Below are positions 16,215-23,847 of a DNA stretch of 64,000 nucleotides, in pieces. The first letter of the stretch is position 1. Every line of letters starts with the position of its first letter. The translations under genes and the position numbers were made by a program. Below the pieces are notes generated by a model. That model made no database searches, had not been told where the DNA came from, and saw only the letters and a program-made list of their open reading frames with translations. Source of the DNA: BRHc4a sp049323755 (GTDB lineage Bacteria; Bacillota; Desulfotomaculia; Desulfotomaculales; Desulfocucumaceae); the NCBI GenBank assembly GCA_049323755.1, contig JBMOPE010000041.1:248001-312000 (forward strand), read 5' to 3'.

Positions 16215-17537
16215 CTACATCCTCATGCTCATTGGCAGGGTAAACAGATACACGTTCAACGCAGCAAGAATTACCAGTAAAGCTGCATATGGAAGGAATG
16301 AAGAAGTGTTTTTGATGCTCTTGCTGATTCTGTAAGCAGTATAAATTGACGCGGCCAATCCCAGACCGATCAATACAAACTGCATTACTTGAATTATTTC
16401 GTTAGAGACCAGGGCAGGAGAGCCACCTTCAAAGCCGGGTATGATGAGAGAAATCCCGGTGTACAGCACTGATTTTCCTTCCGCCAGCAGGTGGAAAAGG
16501 TTGTGCGCCAGGTGGCCTGCCAGGTCCAGAGGAATCAGCGCATACCCGAACCTGGTAAAGTTGGCCTTGGCACTTTCTTTATTGAACAGCCCTGCCAGCA
16601 GGCCGGTCAGGTACAGCGCCAGCACCGGCACGGCCATGGCCATGATAAAGGTTATGGTAAAGGTAACAGTGTAGCTTGTTGTGCCGGTAACACCTTCAAT
16701 AAACCGCTGGGCGTCCTGCCAGATCTCAAGCATGGTGATGTTTTGCACGAAAACGATGCCCATGATTATTATGGCGAGGAAAGATTCTTCCAGCCTGGGT
16801 TTTCTGATAAACCAGAGTTCCTTTGATGGCACCCGGGCTGTTAATGTTACAGAATCGTTTTGGCATACTTTTACGCAGTTGCCGCACAGGTTGCACTTGG
16901 CGCTGGAGTCCATCTGTCCGGGCAGCTCAAACATGGGACAGCCCGGAACGCCGTCTTTTCCTTTATAGCAGTATTTATCCCTGCAGGCGCTGCACTTATC
17001 ACTGTCAGCCCGCAGTTCAAAAGCACCTGCCCTTGAGTAGTTGCCTGCCAATCCTCCGAGAAAGCACAGGTACCTGCACCACGTCCTGCGCTCGAAAAAG
17101 GCTCCGGAAAAAACCACCCCGGTGATAATCAGCAGCAGCAGGATTCCTGAACCGAAAGGAGATTCCACTATGCCGAAAACATGGTCGGCCCAGGTGATCA
17201 ATATAAACATGGCGTCAATTATCCAAATCCCGTGTTTCTTTAGAAAGACGGGAACCGGACGCCTGAGGCCCACCCATCTCTGCACCAGGTCGCTTAATGT
17301 GGCAAAGGGGCAGATAGCGCACCAGAATCTTCCCAGCAATAAAAAGACAAGGGGGATGATGGGCCACCAGAGCACCCAGGTCATGGCGGTGCCAAAATTG
17401 ACATGGGCGGAGTCCGGCCCGTACAGGAGCTGGTAAACAACTACTGCGAATACGAAAGCGGTGGGCCACTGTAATAAGCCGGGAAACCACTGGCTTTTGA
17501 ATATATTTTTTGTTATTTTCAAGTTCAGGAGGTTCAA
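16215..17537 (-). CDS. NapH/CcoG-like 4Fe-4S polytopic membrane protein
   Basis: A 440-residue membrane protein. Early helices carry CAICPFAT and CRYLCFLGG; the ferredoxin region has CSACRDKYCYKG, GCPMFELPG and CNLCGNCVKVCQNDS; about five helices follow. This layout matches NapH/NosR/CcoG membrane iron-sulfur proteins; CcoG members reduce Cu(II). The gene starts with TTG overlapping the stop of the Met/His-rich gene (TTGA). Lying between the Met/His-rich protein and the Met-repeat lipoprotein, it may supply electrons for extracytoplasmic copper reduction (inference). Paralogue of the C-terminal half of the protein at 2185-4647. Confidence 0.85.
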   Translation of the reverse strand: MNLLNLKITKNIFKSQWFPGLLQWPTAFVFAVVVYQLLYGPDSAHVNFGTAMTWVLWWPIIPLVFLLLGRFWCAICPFATLSDLVQRWVGLRRPVPVFLKKHGIWIIDAMFILITWADHVFGIVESPFGSGILLLLIITGVVFSGAFFERRTWCRYLCFLGGLAGNYSRAGAFELRADSDKCSACRDKYCYKGKDGVPGCPMFELPGQMDSSAKCNLCGNCVKVCQNDSVTLTARVPSKELWFIRKPRLEESFLAIIIMGIVFVQNITMLEIWQDAQRFIEGVTGTTSYTVTFTITFIMAMAVPVLALYLTGLLAGLFNKESAKANFTRFGYALIPLDLAGHLAHNLFHLLAEGKSVLYTGISLIIPGFEGGSPALVSNEIIQVMQFVLIGLGLAASIYTAYRISKSIKNTSSFLPYAALLVILAALNVYLFTLPMSMRM

Positions 17538-17935
17538 CCCGCCACCCCCCTTTGCAGCTTGTTTTTCATATATAGTGCGATGCCGATAATCAGGGCATTA
17601 ATCCCTGCAAAGCCCCCCACCAGAAGGTTCTTCACCGGATTAGGCTCCCCTGTGCCGGAATCTCCATGGCCTCCGCCCTGTTCCCCGTGACCTGAGCTGT
17701 CCTGAGAGTTACTGACCGAGCCTGCCTGATCATGTCCGCCCTGACCGGATCCCTGACTCATATCCATACCGGGCATATCCATATTGGCCATATCTTCCTC
17801 TTGTGTTTGGCTATTGCCGGCCGGCGAACCGTCATGACCGGTATGTTCGCTCGCAGCCAAAGAGTATCCGGGTATGCTGAAAATAAGTACAAATAATGCT
17901 ATTAATGTTATGGTAAAGCCCCTGGCGACCATCAT
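17534..17935 (-). CDS. Met/His-rich exported protein with C-terminal anchor
   Basis: A 133-residue protein. Signal peptide (~27 residues), then an external region with HTGHDG, MANMDMPGMDMSQG and HGEQGGGHGDSG, then one C-terminal helix (NLLVGGFAGINALIIGIALYM) and a short basic tail. MxM and HxxH clusters are typical of proteins that bind copper outside the cytoplasm. It is the second gene of the four-gene operon beginning with the DUF2680 gene. Not a family I can name. Confidence 0.78.
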   Translation of the reverse strand: MMVARGFTITLIALFVLIFSIPGYSLAASEHTGHDGSPAGNSQTQEEDMANMDMPGMDMSQGSGQGGHDQAGSVSNSQDSSGHGEQGGGHGDSGTGEPNPVKNLLVGGFAGINALIIGIALYMKNKLQRGVAG

Positions 17936-17959
17936 ATCCCTCCGCTTCAGGCTTGGAGC

Positions 17960-18253
17960 TTATTCTGCGCTATTAAGCTGGTTGTTGTTTATGAAGGAAC
18001 CCATCATGCCCGGGCCGGGGCAGCCAAAGCCATTAGCTTCATGGAATTTCTGCATCTGCTCAAAATGATTGTTCCAGGCCTGTCCCTGCTCCGGAGTCAG
18101 CTGTTTGTTCTCGACGGCCTGATTGACCCACTGTTTGTGTGCACTAAACATCCGGTTAAAAAAGTCCTGATTGTCGGTGGCTGCATACGCTACAGATACG
18201 GTTATCATCAATACAAAAACTGCCACTATTACCACTGCCAGCTTCCTTTTCAT
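17960..18253 (-). CDS. DUF2680 (YckD-like) exported protein
   Basis: A 97-residue secreted protein: signal peptide, then FFNRMFSAHKQWVNQA and LTPEQGQAWNNHFEQMQKFHEANGFG, closely parallel to the protein at 11004-11369, but with a short tail (CPGPGMMGSF). The ATG at 18253 is preferred over an upstream codon because GGAGG lies 8 nt before it. First gene of the operon down to 15719. Its promoter carries four phased half-sites. Confidence 0.85.
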   Translation of the reverse strand: MKRKLAVVIVAVFVLMITVSVAYAATDNQDFFNRMFSAHKQWVNQAVENKQLTPEQGQAWNNHFEQMQKFHEANGFGCPGPGMMGSFINNNQLNSAE

Positions 18254-18286
18254 GTTTTTCCCTCCTTTCTTTTGCACTCTATTCTC

Positions 18287-18342
18287 ATTCTAAGGCGCAG
18301 ATTTCACAGAAATGTCCCGAAAATGTCACATTTTTTTAACAA
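18287..18342 (-). promoter_or_regulatory. promoter P3 with four 11-bp-phased half-sites
   Basis: Minus-strand half-sites TTTGTTAAA, ATGTGACAT, TCGGGACAT and CTGTGAAAT have G residues at 18340, 18329, 18318 and 18307. The -10 box TAGAAT (18292-18287) starts 15 bp after the last G. It drives the DUF2680/Met-His/4Fe-4S/lipoprotein operon. Confidence 0.82.
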
Positions 18343-18361
18343 ATAATTTAAGACAAAAAAA

Positions 18362-18377
18362 GGGCTTTTAACAGCCC
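18362..18377. terminator. terminator below the SHOCT gene
   Basis: GGGCT and AGCCC enclose six bases and are flanked by A/T runs on both sides (TTTTTTT on the minus strand after the stem). It ends the SHOCT transcript and insulates promoter P3. Confidence 0.75.
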
Positions 18378-18417
18378 AAAAAAATCAGGCAGTTTTATGT
18401 CATGCCCGGGACAATTC

Positions 18418-18636
18418 CTATAAAGCCTGTGATATTTCTTCTGATATTTCTCCTCTGGCATAGCGTTCTTTAAGGGTGGAAACAGGGCCGGAACCGTCGG
18501 TGACTTCTTTCTTTCTATACTTGTCCCACAATCCCGTGCCCAATGATATAGCCAGAATAATAACTATTATAGGAATAAGCATGTGCAGCAGCATCGAAAT
18601 ACCCCAGTAAAAATTCCCGAATACTCCTCCGAACAT
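18418..18636 (-). CDS. SHOCT-domain small membrane protein
   Basis: A 72-residue protein: one hydrophobic helix (MLLHMLIPIIVIILAISLG) and a C-terminal SHOCT motif (LKERYARGEISEE). SHOCT motifs are short C-terminal oligomerisation-like segments. The end (EEISQAL) is a little shorter than usual. Monocistronic, with its own phased promoter (18670-18725) and terminator. Confidence 0.8.
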   Translation of the reverse strand: MFGGVFGNFYWGISMLLHMLIPIIVIILAISLGTGLWDKYRKKEVTDGSGPVSTLKERYARGEISEEISQAL

Positions 18637-18669
18637 GATATCACTCCCTTTTCGTATTTCTTACGATTA

Positions 18670-18725
18670 ATACTACCAGACAGATTTAACAAACCTATAA
18701 CGCTTATATTACAAAACTGTCACAT
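18670..18725 (-). promoter_or_regulatory. promoter P4 with four 11-bp-phased half-sites
   Basis: Minus-strand half-sites ATGTGACAG, TTGTAATA, GCGTTATAG and TTGTTAAAT have G residues at 18723, 18712, 18701 and 18690. The -10 box TAGTAT (18675-18670) starts 15 bp after the last G. Confidence 0.8.
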
Positions 18726-18771
18726 TTTTAGTGCTGAAGTAGAAAAAAGAAGAGGCCCACAACGTGAGCCT

Positions 18772-20232
18772 TTACTTTGGGGCTGATCCTGTCCTTAGCG
18801 TAAAAGAAAAGGTTGTTCCCTGGCCGGGAGTGCTTTCCACGTATACATGGCCGCCCATTTTTTCAACCAGTCGTTTTACTATTGCCAGTCCCAGCCCTGT
18901 TCCGCCACCTTCTCTCCTGGTCCTGGACTTGTCAACCTTATAGAATTTTTCCCAGATAAGCTCCTGCTCGTCCGCAGGTATGCCAGGGCCGCTGTCTGAT
19001 ACGCCGACTTTAACAAAGCCGTTGAGGACAGCAGTATTCACCTTGACATTCCCACCAGTGGGGGTATATCTTAATGCATTTTCCAAAAGATTAAACAGTA
19101 TCTGCTGCAGACGGTCCGGATTTGCCAGTACAGGGGGGATGTTTTCAGGAATATCAAGGTCGAGCGCAATTCCTTTTTGCTCAATAAAAACCCCCATTTT
19201 TTCTGCTGCTTTTAATAAAACCGGGGAAATATCAAACTCTGACAGTTCAATGTACTCCTGTCCGGACTCAATTCTCCTCAAATCAAGCAAGTCAAAAACC
19301 AGTCTTCTTAACCGGCCTGTTTCCTCAACAATTCCATCAATACAGTCCCGGCGTTCTTCTTCACTTTCAGCCACGTTGTCCTTTAATGCTTCCGCATATC
19401 CCTGAATAATAGTCAACGGCGTCCTTAATTCGTGGGAGATTCCGGCTACAAAATCCTTTCTGGTTTTGTCCAGCCTTTCCAGGGCGGTGATTTTTTCCTG
19501 CAAATCACCAGACAAAGTGTTGAGTGAATTGGCCAGGACTCCTATTTCATCTTCGGATTTAACAGCCACCTTCCTGCTGAAATCTCCCCTGGCCAGGGCC
19601 CGGGCCACGCTGTTCATCTGTACCAGGGGCCGTGACAAAGAGCGCGAGAAGAGCAGACTCAGGAATGTGGCTAAAATAATGCCCCCTATGCCTACGTTCA
19701 GAATAATTCTCTGGTACTCGAAAATCTGTCCTTCAATGGCGGCTATAGAACTGCTTACGATTACCGCACCCTTGGTGCGTCCTCCGTTTGTGACCGGCAC
19801 CATGGCAGACAAAACCTCTGCACCGATGACTTCATTTGTGCCGCTATTTATTACTCTTTCTCCGGCTAATACCTTTTTTAAATCCTCCATGGTTATCAAG
19901 TCGCCATGGTGGTCCAGAATGCTGATTTTGGTTGAGCTCATGTTCATACCCATGCCGTGACATTCCTGTATATAACCGTCCCGGTCCACCAGCATAATGT
20001 TTGTGTCGGTCATCTCAGAAATAAGACTTATTTTTTCCCGGGCGTTTTCTCCATTGCTCAAGGCGCCGGCAATGTCGTTTCCCTGGCGGAGAATGCTATC
20101 CGTTTGCTGTTGGTAGTATACTTTTTTAATTATATTAGACTGAACCATGCCTGTAACCCAAGTGATTATCAGCACAAGAATCACAATAGCCAGCCATAGT
20201 TTGGCCACAATACTTTTTTTAAAAAATCTCAT
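18772..20232 (-). CDS. two-component sensor histidine kinase
   Basis: A 486-residue kinase. Two membrane helices (~11-33 and ~170-192) bracket an extracytoplasmic sensor; then HAMP, HisKA with SHELRTPLT, and HATPase with NLLENALRYTP, DSGPGIP and GGGTGLGLAIVKRLV. The sensor contains a cluster of possible soft-metal ligands, ECHGMGMNMSS (about residues 89-99). The gene overlaps the response-regulator stop by four bases (ATGA). With the metal-protein genes next door, I infer a copper or silver sensor, but this is untested. Confidence 0.92.
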   Translation of the reverse strand: MRFFKKSIVAKLWLAIVILVLIITWVTGMVQSNIIKKVYYQQQTDSILRQGNDIAGALSNGENAREKISLISEMTDTNIMLVDRDGYIQECHGMGMNMSSTKISILDHHGDLITMEDLKKVLAGERVINSGTNEVIGAEVLSAMVPVTNGGRTKGAVIVSSSIAAIEGQIFEYQRIILNVGIGGIILATFLSLLFSRSLSRPLVQMNSVARALARGDFSRKVAVKSEDEIGVLANSLNTLSGDLQEKITALERLDKTRKDFVAGISHELRTPLTIIQGYAEALKDNVAESEEERRDCIDGIVEETGRLRRLVFDLLDLRRIESGQEYIELSEFDISPVLLKAAEKMGVFIEQKGIALDLDIPENIPPVLANPDRLQQILFNLLENALRYTPTGGNVKVNTAVLNGFVKVGVSDSGPGIPADEQELIWEKFYKVDKSRTRREGGGTGLGLAIVKRLVEKMGGHVYVESTPGQGTTFSFTLRTGSAPK

Positions 20233-20927
20233 TCCACCACCTCAAATTTATAGCCGACCCCCCACACGGTCCTGATTATATCCGGGCATCCGGGCACTTT
20301 GTTTAACTTGTCCCTGAGTCTGTTAATATGGGTGTCTACGGTCCTGGTGTCGCCGTAGTAGTCAAATCCCCAAACCTCCTGCAGCAGTTCATCTCTTGTG
20401 TATGCCCTGCCGGGATGCCTGCTCATGTAGTATATAAGGTCAAATTCTTTTACCGTCAGGGACACGGGCTGCCCGCAAACAGTAACGCTTCTTGTTTCTG
20501 GATTTATTTCCACTGATACTTTCGTGCCGGCATTTATATTTTCTTTGTTATCCCTGTTGTCCGGGTTTTGGGCCGTGCGGCGCAGCACTGCTTTGACTCG
20601 GGCCAGGAGTTCCCGCGGGCTGAAAGGCTTTACCACATAATCGTCCGCGCCCATCTCAAGTCCGACTATTCTGTCCACTTCTTCACCTTTAGCCGTAAGC
20701 ATAATTATGGGAACCGATGACCTGGCCCGCACCTCACGGCAAACCGTCCAGCCGTCGATATCCGGCATCATTATATCTAATATAATCAAGTCAAATTTTT
20801 CAGCCTTTAATTTCTCAAGGGCCTGTTTCCCGTTGGCGGCCTCTTTAATACCAAAACCTTCTTTGGTAAAATACATTCTTACAATATTGCGTATTTTATC
20901 CTCGTCATCTACCACCAATATTTTCAT
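20229..20927 (-). CDS. OmpR/PhoB-family response regulator
   Basis: A 232-residue regulator: receiver domain (VVDDEDKIRNIV, phospho-acceptor in LIILDIMMPDIDGW, MLTAKGE, VVKPFSPRELLARVKAVLRR) and winged-helix domain (LTVKEFDLIYYMSRHPGRAYTRDELLQEVWGFDYYGDTRTVDTHINRLRDKL region). ATG at 20927 begins MKILVVDDE; a start at 20960 would add 11 atypical residues. OmpR-type regulators bind direct repeats phased at about one helical turn, so it is the natural candidate for the five 11-bp-phased promoters. Its own promoter region does not show that motif. Confidence 0.93.
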   Translation of the reverse strand: MKILVVDDEDKIRNIVRMYFTKEGFGIKEAANGKQALEKLKAEKFDLIILDIMMPDIDGWTVCREVRARSSVPIIMLTAKGEEVDRIVGLEMGADDYVVKPFSPRELLARVKAVLRRTAQNPDNRDNKENINAGTKVSVEINPETRSVTVCGQPVSLTVKEFDLIYYMSRHPGRAYTRDELLQEVWGFDYYGDTRTVDTHINRLRDKLNKVPGCPDIIRTVWGVGYKFEVVE

Positions 20928-21130
20928 GAACCATCTTTCCTTCCCAAAATCTATAATCACGCAGTGGAAATTCTTTTTATATGATAACCCTAAAATGATT
21001 TACATGCACTAGCTAGAGAAGGTAAAAATAGAGTGGAGGTTATTGAGTATTGCCCATAACTTGGTGAAAATGGCTAACCAGTTGGGGTAGTTTTTGATTT
21101 TATGCTTTAAATTAATACTTCCCGAAAGAA

Positions 21131-21161
21131 AAGGGACTGACCTAATTTAGGACAGCCCCTT
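21131..21161 (-). terminator. terminator of the CAP-domain gene
   Basis: AAGGGGCTG and CAGTCCCTT, with CCTAA/TTAGG inside, form an imperfect stem on the minus strand just below the stop at 21178, followed by TTTTC. Confidence 0.6.
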
Positions 21162-21177
21162 ATTTAACATTAACGGT

Positions 21178-21909
21178 CTACCTGCCGACGAAAATCTGGG
21201 TTATCATCAGGCCGTAAGGACCTCCGGCCACCACACCTATACCTACATGAGTATAGCTGCTGCCCAGTATATTGGCCCGGTGGCCCGAGCTGTTCATCAG
21301 GGAGGTATGGGCCGCCTCCACACTGCTATTGCCTGCTAAATTCTCACCGGCGGTCCTGTAGCTTACCCCGGCATTTGTGAGCATCTGACCGGGCGTTCCA
21401 TAGGTGGGGGACGTATGCCCGAAATAGTTATTGGTAATCATATCCTGAGACTTCATCCGGGCCAGCTGCACCAGCTGCATGTCCACCTGCAGGGCAGGCA
21501 GGCCGTTGGCCGCGCGCGCCTGGTTGACGAGGTTGATCATGGTTTGCTCATTGGCTGTCAGTCCCGCTGTCGGAGCCGGAGCCGGAGCCGGAGCAGGTGT
21601 CGGGGTCGGAGCCGGTGTTGGAGCCGGTGTCGGAGCCGGTGTTGGAGCCGGTGTTGGAGTCGGAGCCGGTGTCGGGGTCGGAGCCGGTGTCGGATTACTA
21701 TTTGAAGGCGGCAGTTTTATGGACACCCTGCTGCCGGAAGATCCGTAACCGACGCTATTGTTGACAACCTGGTAGTTATAGCCTCCGCTGCCGTTCGGAA
21801 TCAGTTTTATAACCGCCGCGTCCGCCGGGGTAACCAGGGCCGTGGAAGCAAACAGAAGGCTTGTTGATAGAGTTGCACCGGCTATGGTACGGATAATTTT
21901 TTTTAACAA
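21178..21909 (-). CDS. secreted CAP/SCP-domain protein with Pro-Thr-Ala linker
   Basis: A 243-residue exported protein. Signal peptide (~31 residues), a short N-terminal region, a low-complexity linker of PTPA-type repeats (~residues 73-115), and a C-terminal CAP domain: NLVNQARAANGLPAL, QDMITNNYFGHTSPTY, AGENLAGNSSVEAAHTSLMNSSGHRANIL, HVGIGVV. The CAP histidines and glutamate are present (GHTSP, GENLA, SGHRANI). Bacterial YkwD-like proteins of this type are found in the envelope of spore formers; their activity is not established. TTG start at 21909 after AAGGAGG. Confidence 0.85.
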   Translation of the reverse strand: MLKKIIRTIAGATLSTSLLFASTALVTPADAAVIKLIPNGSGGYNYQVVNNSVGYGSSGSRVSIKLPPSNSNPTPAPTPTPAPTPTPAPTPAPTPAPTPAPTPTPAPAPAPAPTAGLTANEQTMINLVNQARAANGLPALQVDMQLVQLARMKSQDMITNNYFGHTSPTYGTPGQMLTNAGVSYRTAGENLAGNSSVEAAHTSLMNSSGHRANILGSSYTHVGIGVVAGGPYGLMITQIFVGR

Positions 21910-21997
21910 AGTGACAACCTCCTTGCGATGAAAAATTTTTAGGTCACTAAAAGATTACTTAATCGTCATGCTCCTATAACATGGTTCAAACTCTCTG

Positions 21998-22228
21998 TTA
22001 ATTTACCATGTCTGAACAAGGAAATGTTTTCATCATTTCTATACAAGTTTTCAACTGATCATTAGTTATATCTCCTACCTTCACTTTGCCCTTCATCATT
22101 TCCCTGCAAATCTTGATGGATTGAGCTTGTAGAGCCCGTGTGTTAGCATTTTCTGAAGGGGCTGCAAAGGCAGGTACAGTTGTCATTAGCATCAGACCGG
22201 CAACTATTAATAAAATAATCTTTTTCAT
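21998..22228 (-). CDS. small exported protein with conserved-looking Cys/Met pairs
   Basis: A 76-residue protein: signal peptide to AFA, then a helical region with KICREMMKGK, LKTCIEMMKTF and PCSDMVN. The two CxxMM motifs plus a third Cys could bind metal or form a disulfide. ATG at 22228 is chosen because GGAGGTG lies just upstream. It is driven by a phased promoter of the same kind as the DUF2680 genes, so I place it in the same regulon. No family recognised. Confidence 0.75.
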   Translation of the reverse strand: MKKIILLIVAGLMLMTTVPAFAAPSENANTRALQAQSIKICREMMKGKVKVGDITNDQLKTCIEMMKTFPCSDMVN

Positions 22229-22248
22229 TCTTTTCACCTCCGCTAACA

Positions 22249-22282
22249 AATATAACATTTAAATGTTACAAGAATGTCACGC
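22249..22282 (-). promoter_or_regulatory. promoter P5 with two 11-bp-phased half-sites
   Basis: Minus-strand half-sites CGTGACATT and TTGTAACAT have G residues at 22280 and 22269. The -10 box TATATT (22254-22249) starts 15 bp after the second G. Fewer half-sites than P1-P4 but identical register. Confidence 0.65.
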
Positions 22283-22445
22283 ATTTTAAAAAATAAATAC
22301 GAAATACAAGTTAATATTTAAGTTTTTTTCAGATAGCAACCTCTATTTGAAAAATATAGAGTTTATTATATATTGTGGCCCTTGGCTGGATATAACACTA
22401 ACGAATATACCGCAGCAAAATATATTCCCTATATAAGTAAGCCTT

Positions 22446-22610
22446 GGGTTCGGAAGGGGTTATTCCCCTACCGAACCCTTAGAGCGAACTTAGTTCGAAA
22501 TACCGTCGGGGACATTCCTGTCCACAAAGGAATACCCAATCTTCAGCAGGTGTGTCCCCTTTCCCTATTAGACTGTTTATCCCCGACCTTCAAGGACGGT
22601 GTTACAGTCT
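22446..22610. repeat. cluster of four nested palindromes
   Basis: Four inverted repeats follow each other in a 165-bp stretch between genes. First, 22446-22478: GGGTTCGG, AGGGG, loop TTATT, CCCCT, CCGAACCC. Second, 22485-22497: CGAAC, loop TTA, GTTCG. Third, 22508-22559: GGGGACA and TGTCCCC, with TTCCT/AGGAA inside. Fourth, 22570-22610: AGACTGT and ACAGTCT, with CCG.CCTT/AAGG.CGG inside. The last may end the M23 peptidase transcript. REP-like elements and a structured RNA are both possible. Confidence 0.55.
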
Positions 22611-22611
22611 G

Positions 22612-23742
22612 TTAGCGAGATAAAAAATTTCTGGGATCAACCGGGGTGCCGTTTTTTCTGATTTCAAGGTGAAGATGTGGCCCAGTGGACATACCGGTTG
22701 TTCCCACTTTGGCGATAACCTGCCCTTTTGTCACCGTCTGTCCTTCTTTAACTAATTGGGCGGATAAATGGGGATAGAGAGAGGTTATACCCCCGCCGTG
22801 GTCCAGCATAACTATATTGCCGTATCCGCTCATATAACTGACATCGATCACCCGCCCGCTCTGGGCGGCCATTACAGGAGTACCTGATGGCGCGGGAATG
22901 TCCATTCCCGCATGCAGCTTCCTGGTTTTTAAAATGGGGTGGATTCGATAGCCGAAGGGTGAAGACACATTCGTATAACCCTTTAACGACCAGATGAAGG
23001 CGCCTGTTGCCGCCGGCTGCTGTCCGCCTTTCTGCCGGGCCATCTGGCTGATAATGGCTTCTTCTTCCTCCTCCAGCCGCTGAACTTCGGCCTGGTATCT
23101 GGTCAAATCACTATTGGCCCTGGCCAGCAGATCCCTTTTGGCCTCACTCCTGGAAGCCAGTTCCATTCGCGCCCCCTGCTGCCTGGTCATCAACGCGGCA
23201 ATGGTTTCCTTCTGCTGAACCAATTCCTGCCTCTTATTAGCCAAGTCATTTTGAAGAGCTTCAACCTCTTTTACAATCTCTACATCTCTGGCCACTATCC
23301 GCTTAATTAATTCATACCTGTTCATAAAATCGCCAAGGTCCCGGGAAGACAAAAGTAACTCCAGATAACTGATCGTGCCGTTCATGTATATCTCTCGTGC
23401 CCTTTTGCCCATTACCACGTTGCTTTCCCGCATCTTCTCCTCGGCCTGATTTAATTCCCTTTCATTCTGTGCAAGGTTTGCCTGCGCGACATCCAGCTGT
23501 TCACTAAGGTTGTCTATATCACGATTTTTTAGGTTAATTTCCCGGTCAATTGCGGTTATTTCACCGGAATATGATTTTACTTCAGATTTCTTTATACTTT
23601 CCTGCTTCTTAACCTGATTAAGCTTTTGTTTGGTCTGCTGCAATATGTCATCCAGGTTGGCGCCGTAGGCCGTACCATAGCCTGAAAGCAACCCGGTGAA
23701 AAGAATAAACACTATTGCTTTTTTAGTCCAACCTTTAAACAT
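22612..23742 (-). CDS. EnvC-like M23 peptidase (murein hydrolase activator)
   Basis: A 376-residue exported protein: signal peptide (to AYG), a long coiled coil (~30-245), and a C-terminal M23/LytM domain (SPFGYRIHPILKTRKLHAGMDIPAPSGTPV, STGPHLHLEIRKNGTPVDP). The zinc ligands HxxxD (HAGMD) and HLH are present, so it may be an active endopeptidase. In spore formers such proteins act in septal or sporulation wall remodelling. Monocistronic between the palindrome cluster and a large terminator. Confidence 0.88.
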   Translation of the reverse strand: MFKGWTKKAIVFILFTGLLSGYGTAYGANLDDILQQTKQKLNQVKKQESIKKSEVKSYSGEITAIDREINLKNRDIDNLSEQLDVAQANLAQNERELNQAEEKMRESNVVMGKRAREIYMNGTISYLELLLSSRDLGDFMNRYELIKRIVARDVEIVKEVEALQNDLANKRQELVQQKETIAALMTRQQGARMELASRSEAKRDLLARANSDLTRYQAEVQRLEEEEEAIISQMARQKGGQQPAATGAFIWSLKGYTNVSSPFGYRIHPILKTRKLHAGMDIPAPSGTPVMAAQSGRVIDVSYMSGYGNIVMLDHGGGITSLYPHLSAQLVKEGQTVTKGQVIAKVGTTGMSTGPHLHLEIRKNGTPVDPRNFLSR

Positions 23743-23800
23743 GAGACGCCTCCCAATAATCCCTGATATAAAACTGTTAAATAAAGATAACTGAAAAAAT

Positions 23801-23847
23801 CCATAGTTTTAAAACTCCCGGAATTTCCGGGAGTTTTAAAACTATGG
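23801..23847. terminator. long perfect palindrome, bidirectional terminator
   Basis: CCATAGTTTTAAAACTCCCGG and its reverse complement meet at a tiny loop, giving a stem of more than 20 bp. It overlaps the stop of the NlpC/P60 gene at 23842, so termination is coupled to the very end of that gene. Confidence 0.75.

Noticed and set aside
20928..21030. Autoregulated phased promoter for the two-component genes
   Set aside because: Only one half-site-like ATGTAAAT is present and the nearest -10 box is 17 bp away, out of register.
21415..21748. Arg/Ser and Gly/Val-rich + strand frames
   Set aside because: Antisense of the Pro-Thr-Ala linker of the CAP protein.
21909..21960. Phased promoter for the CAP gene
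   Set aside because: Two 11-bp-spaced half-sites occur, but no -10 box at the 15-bp position and almost no room before the start.
22373..22615. 80-residue + strand frame
   Set aside because: It lies wholly within the palindrome cluster and has no ribosome site; structure explains the sequence better.
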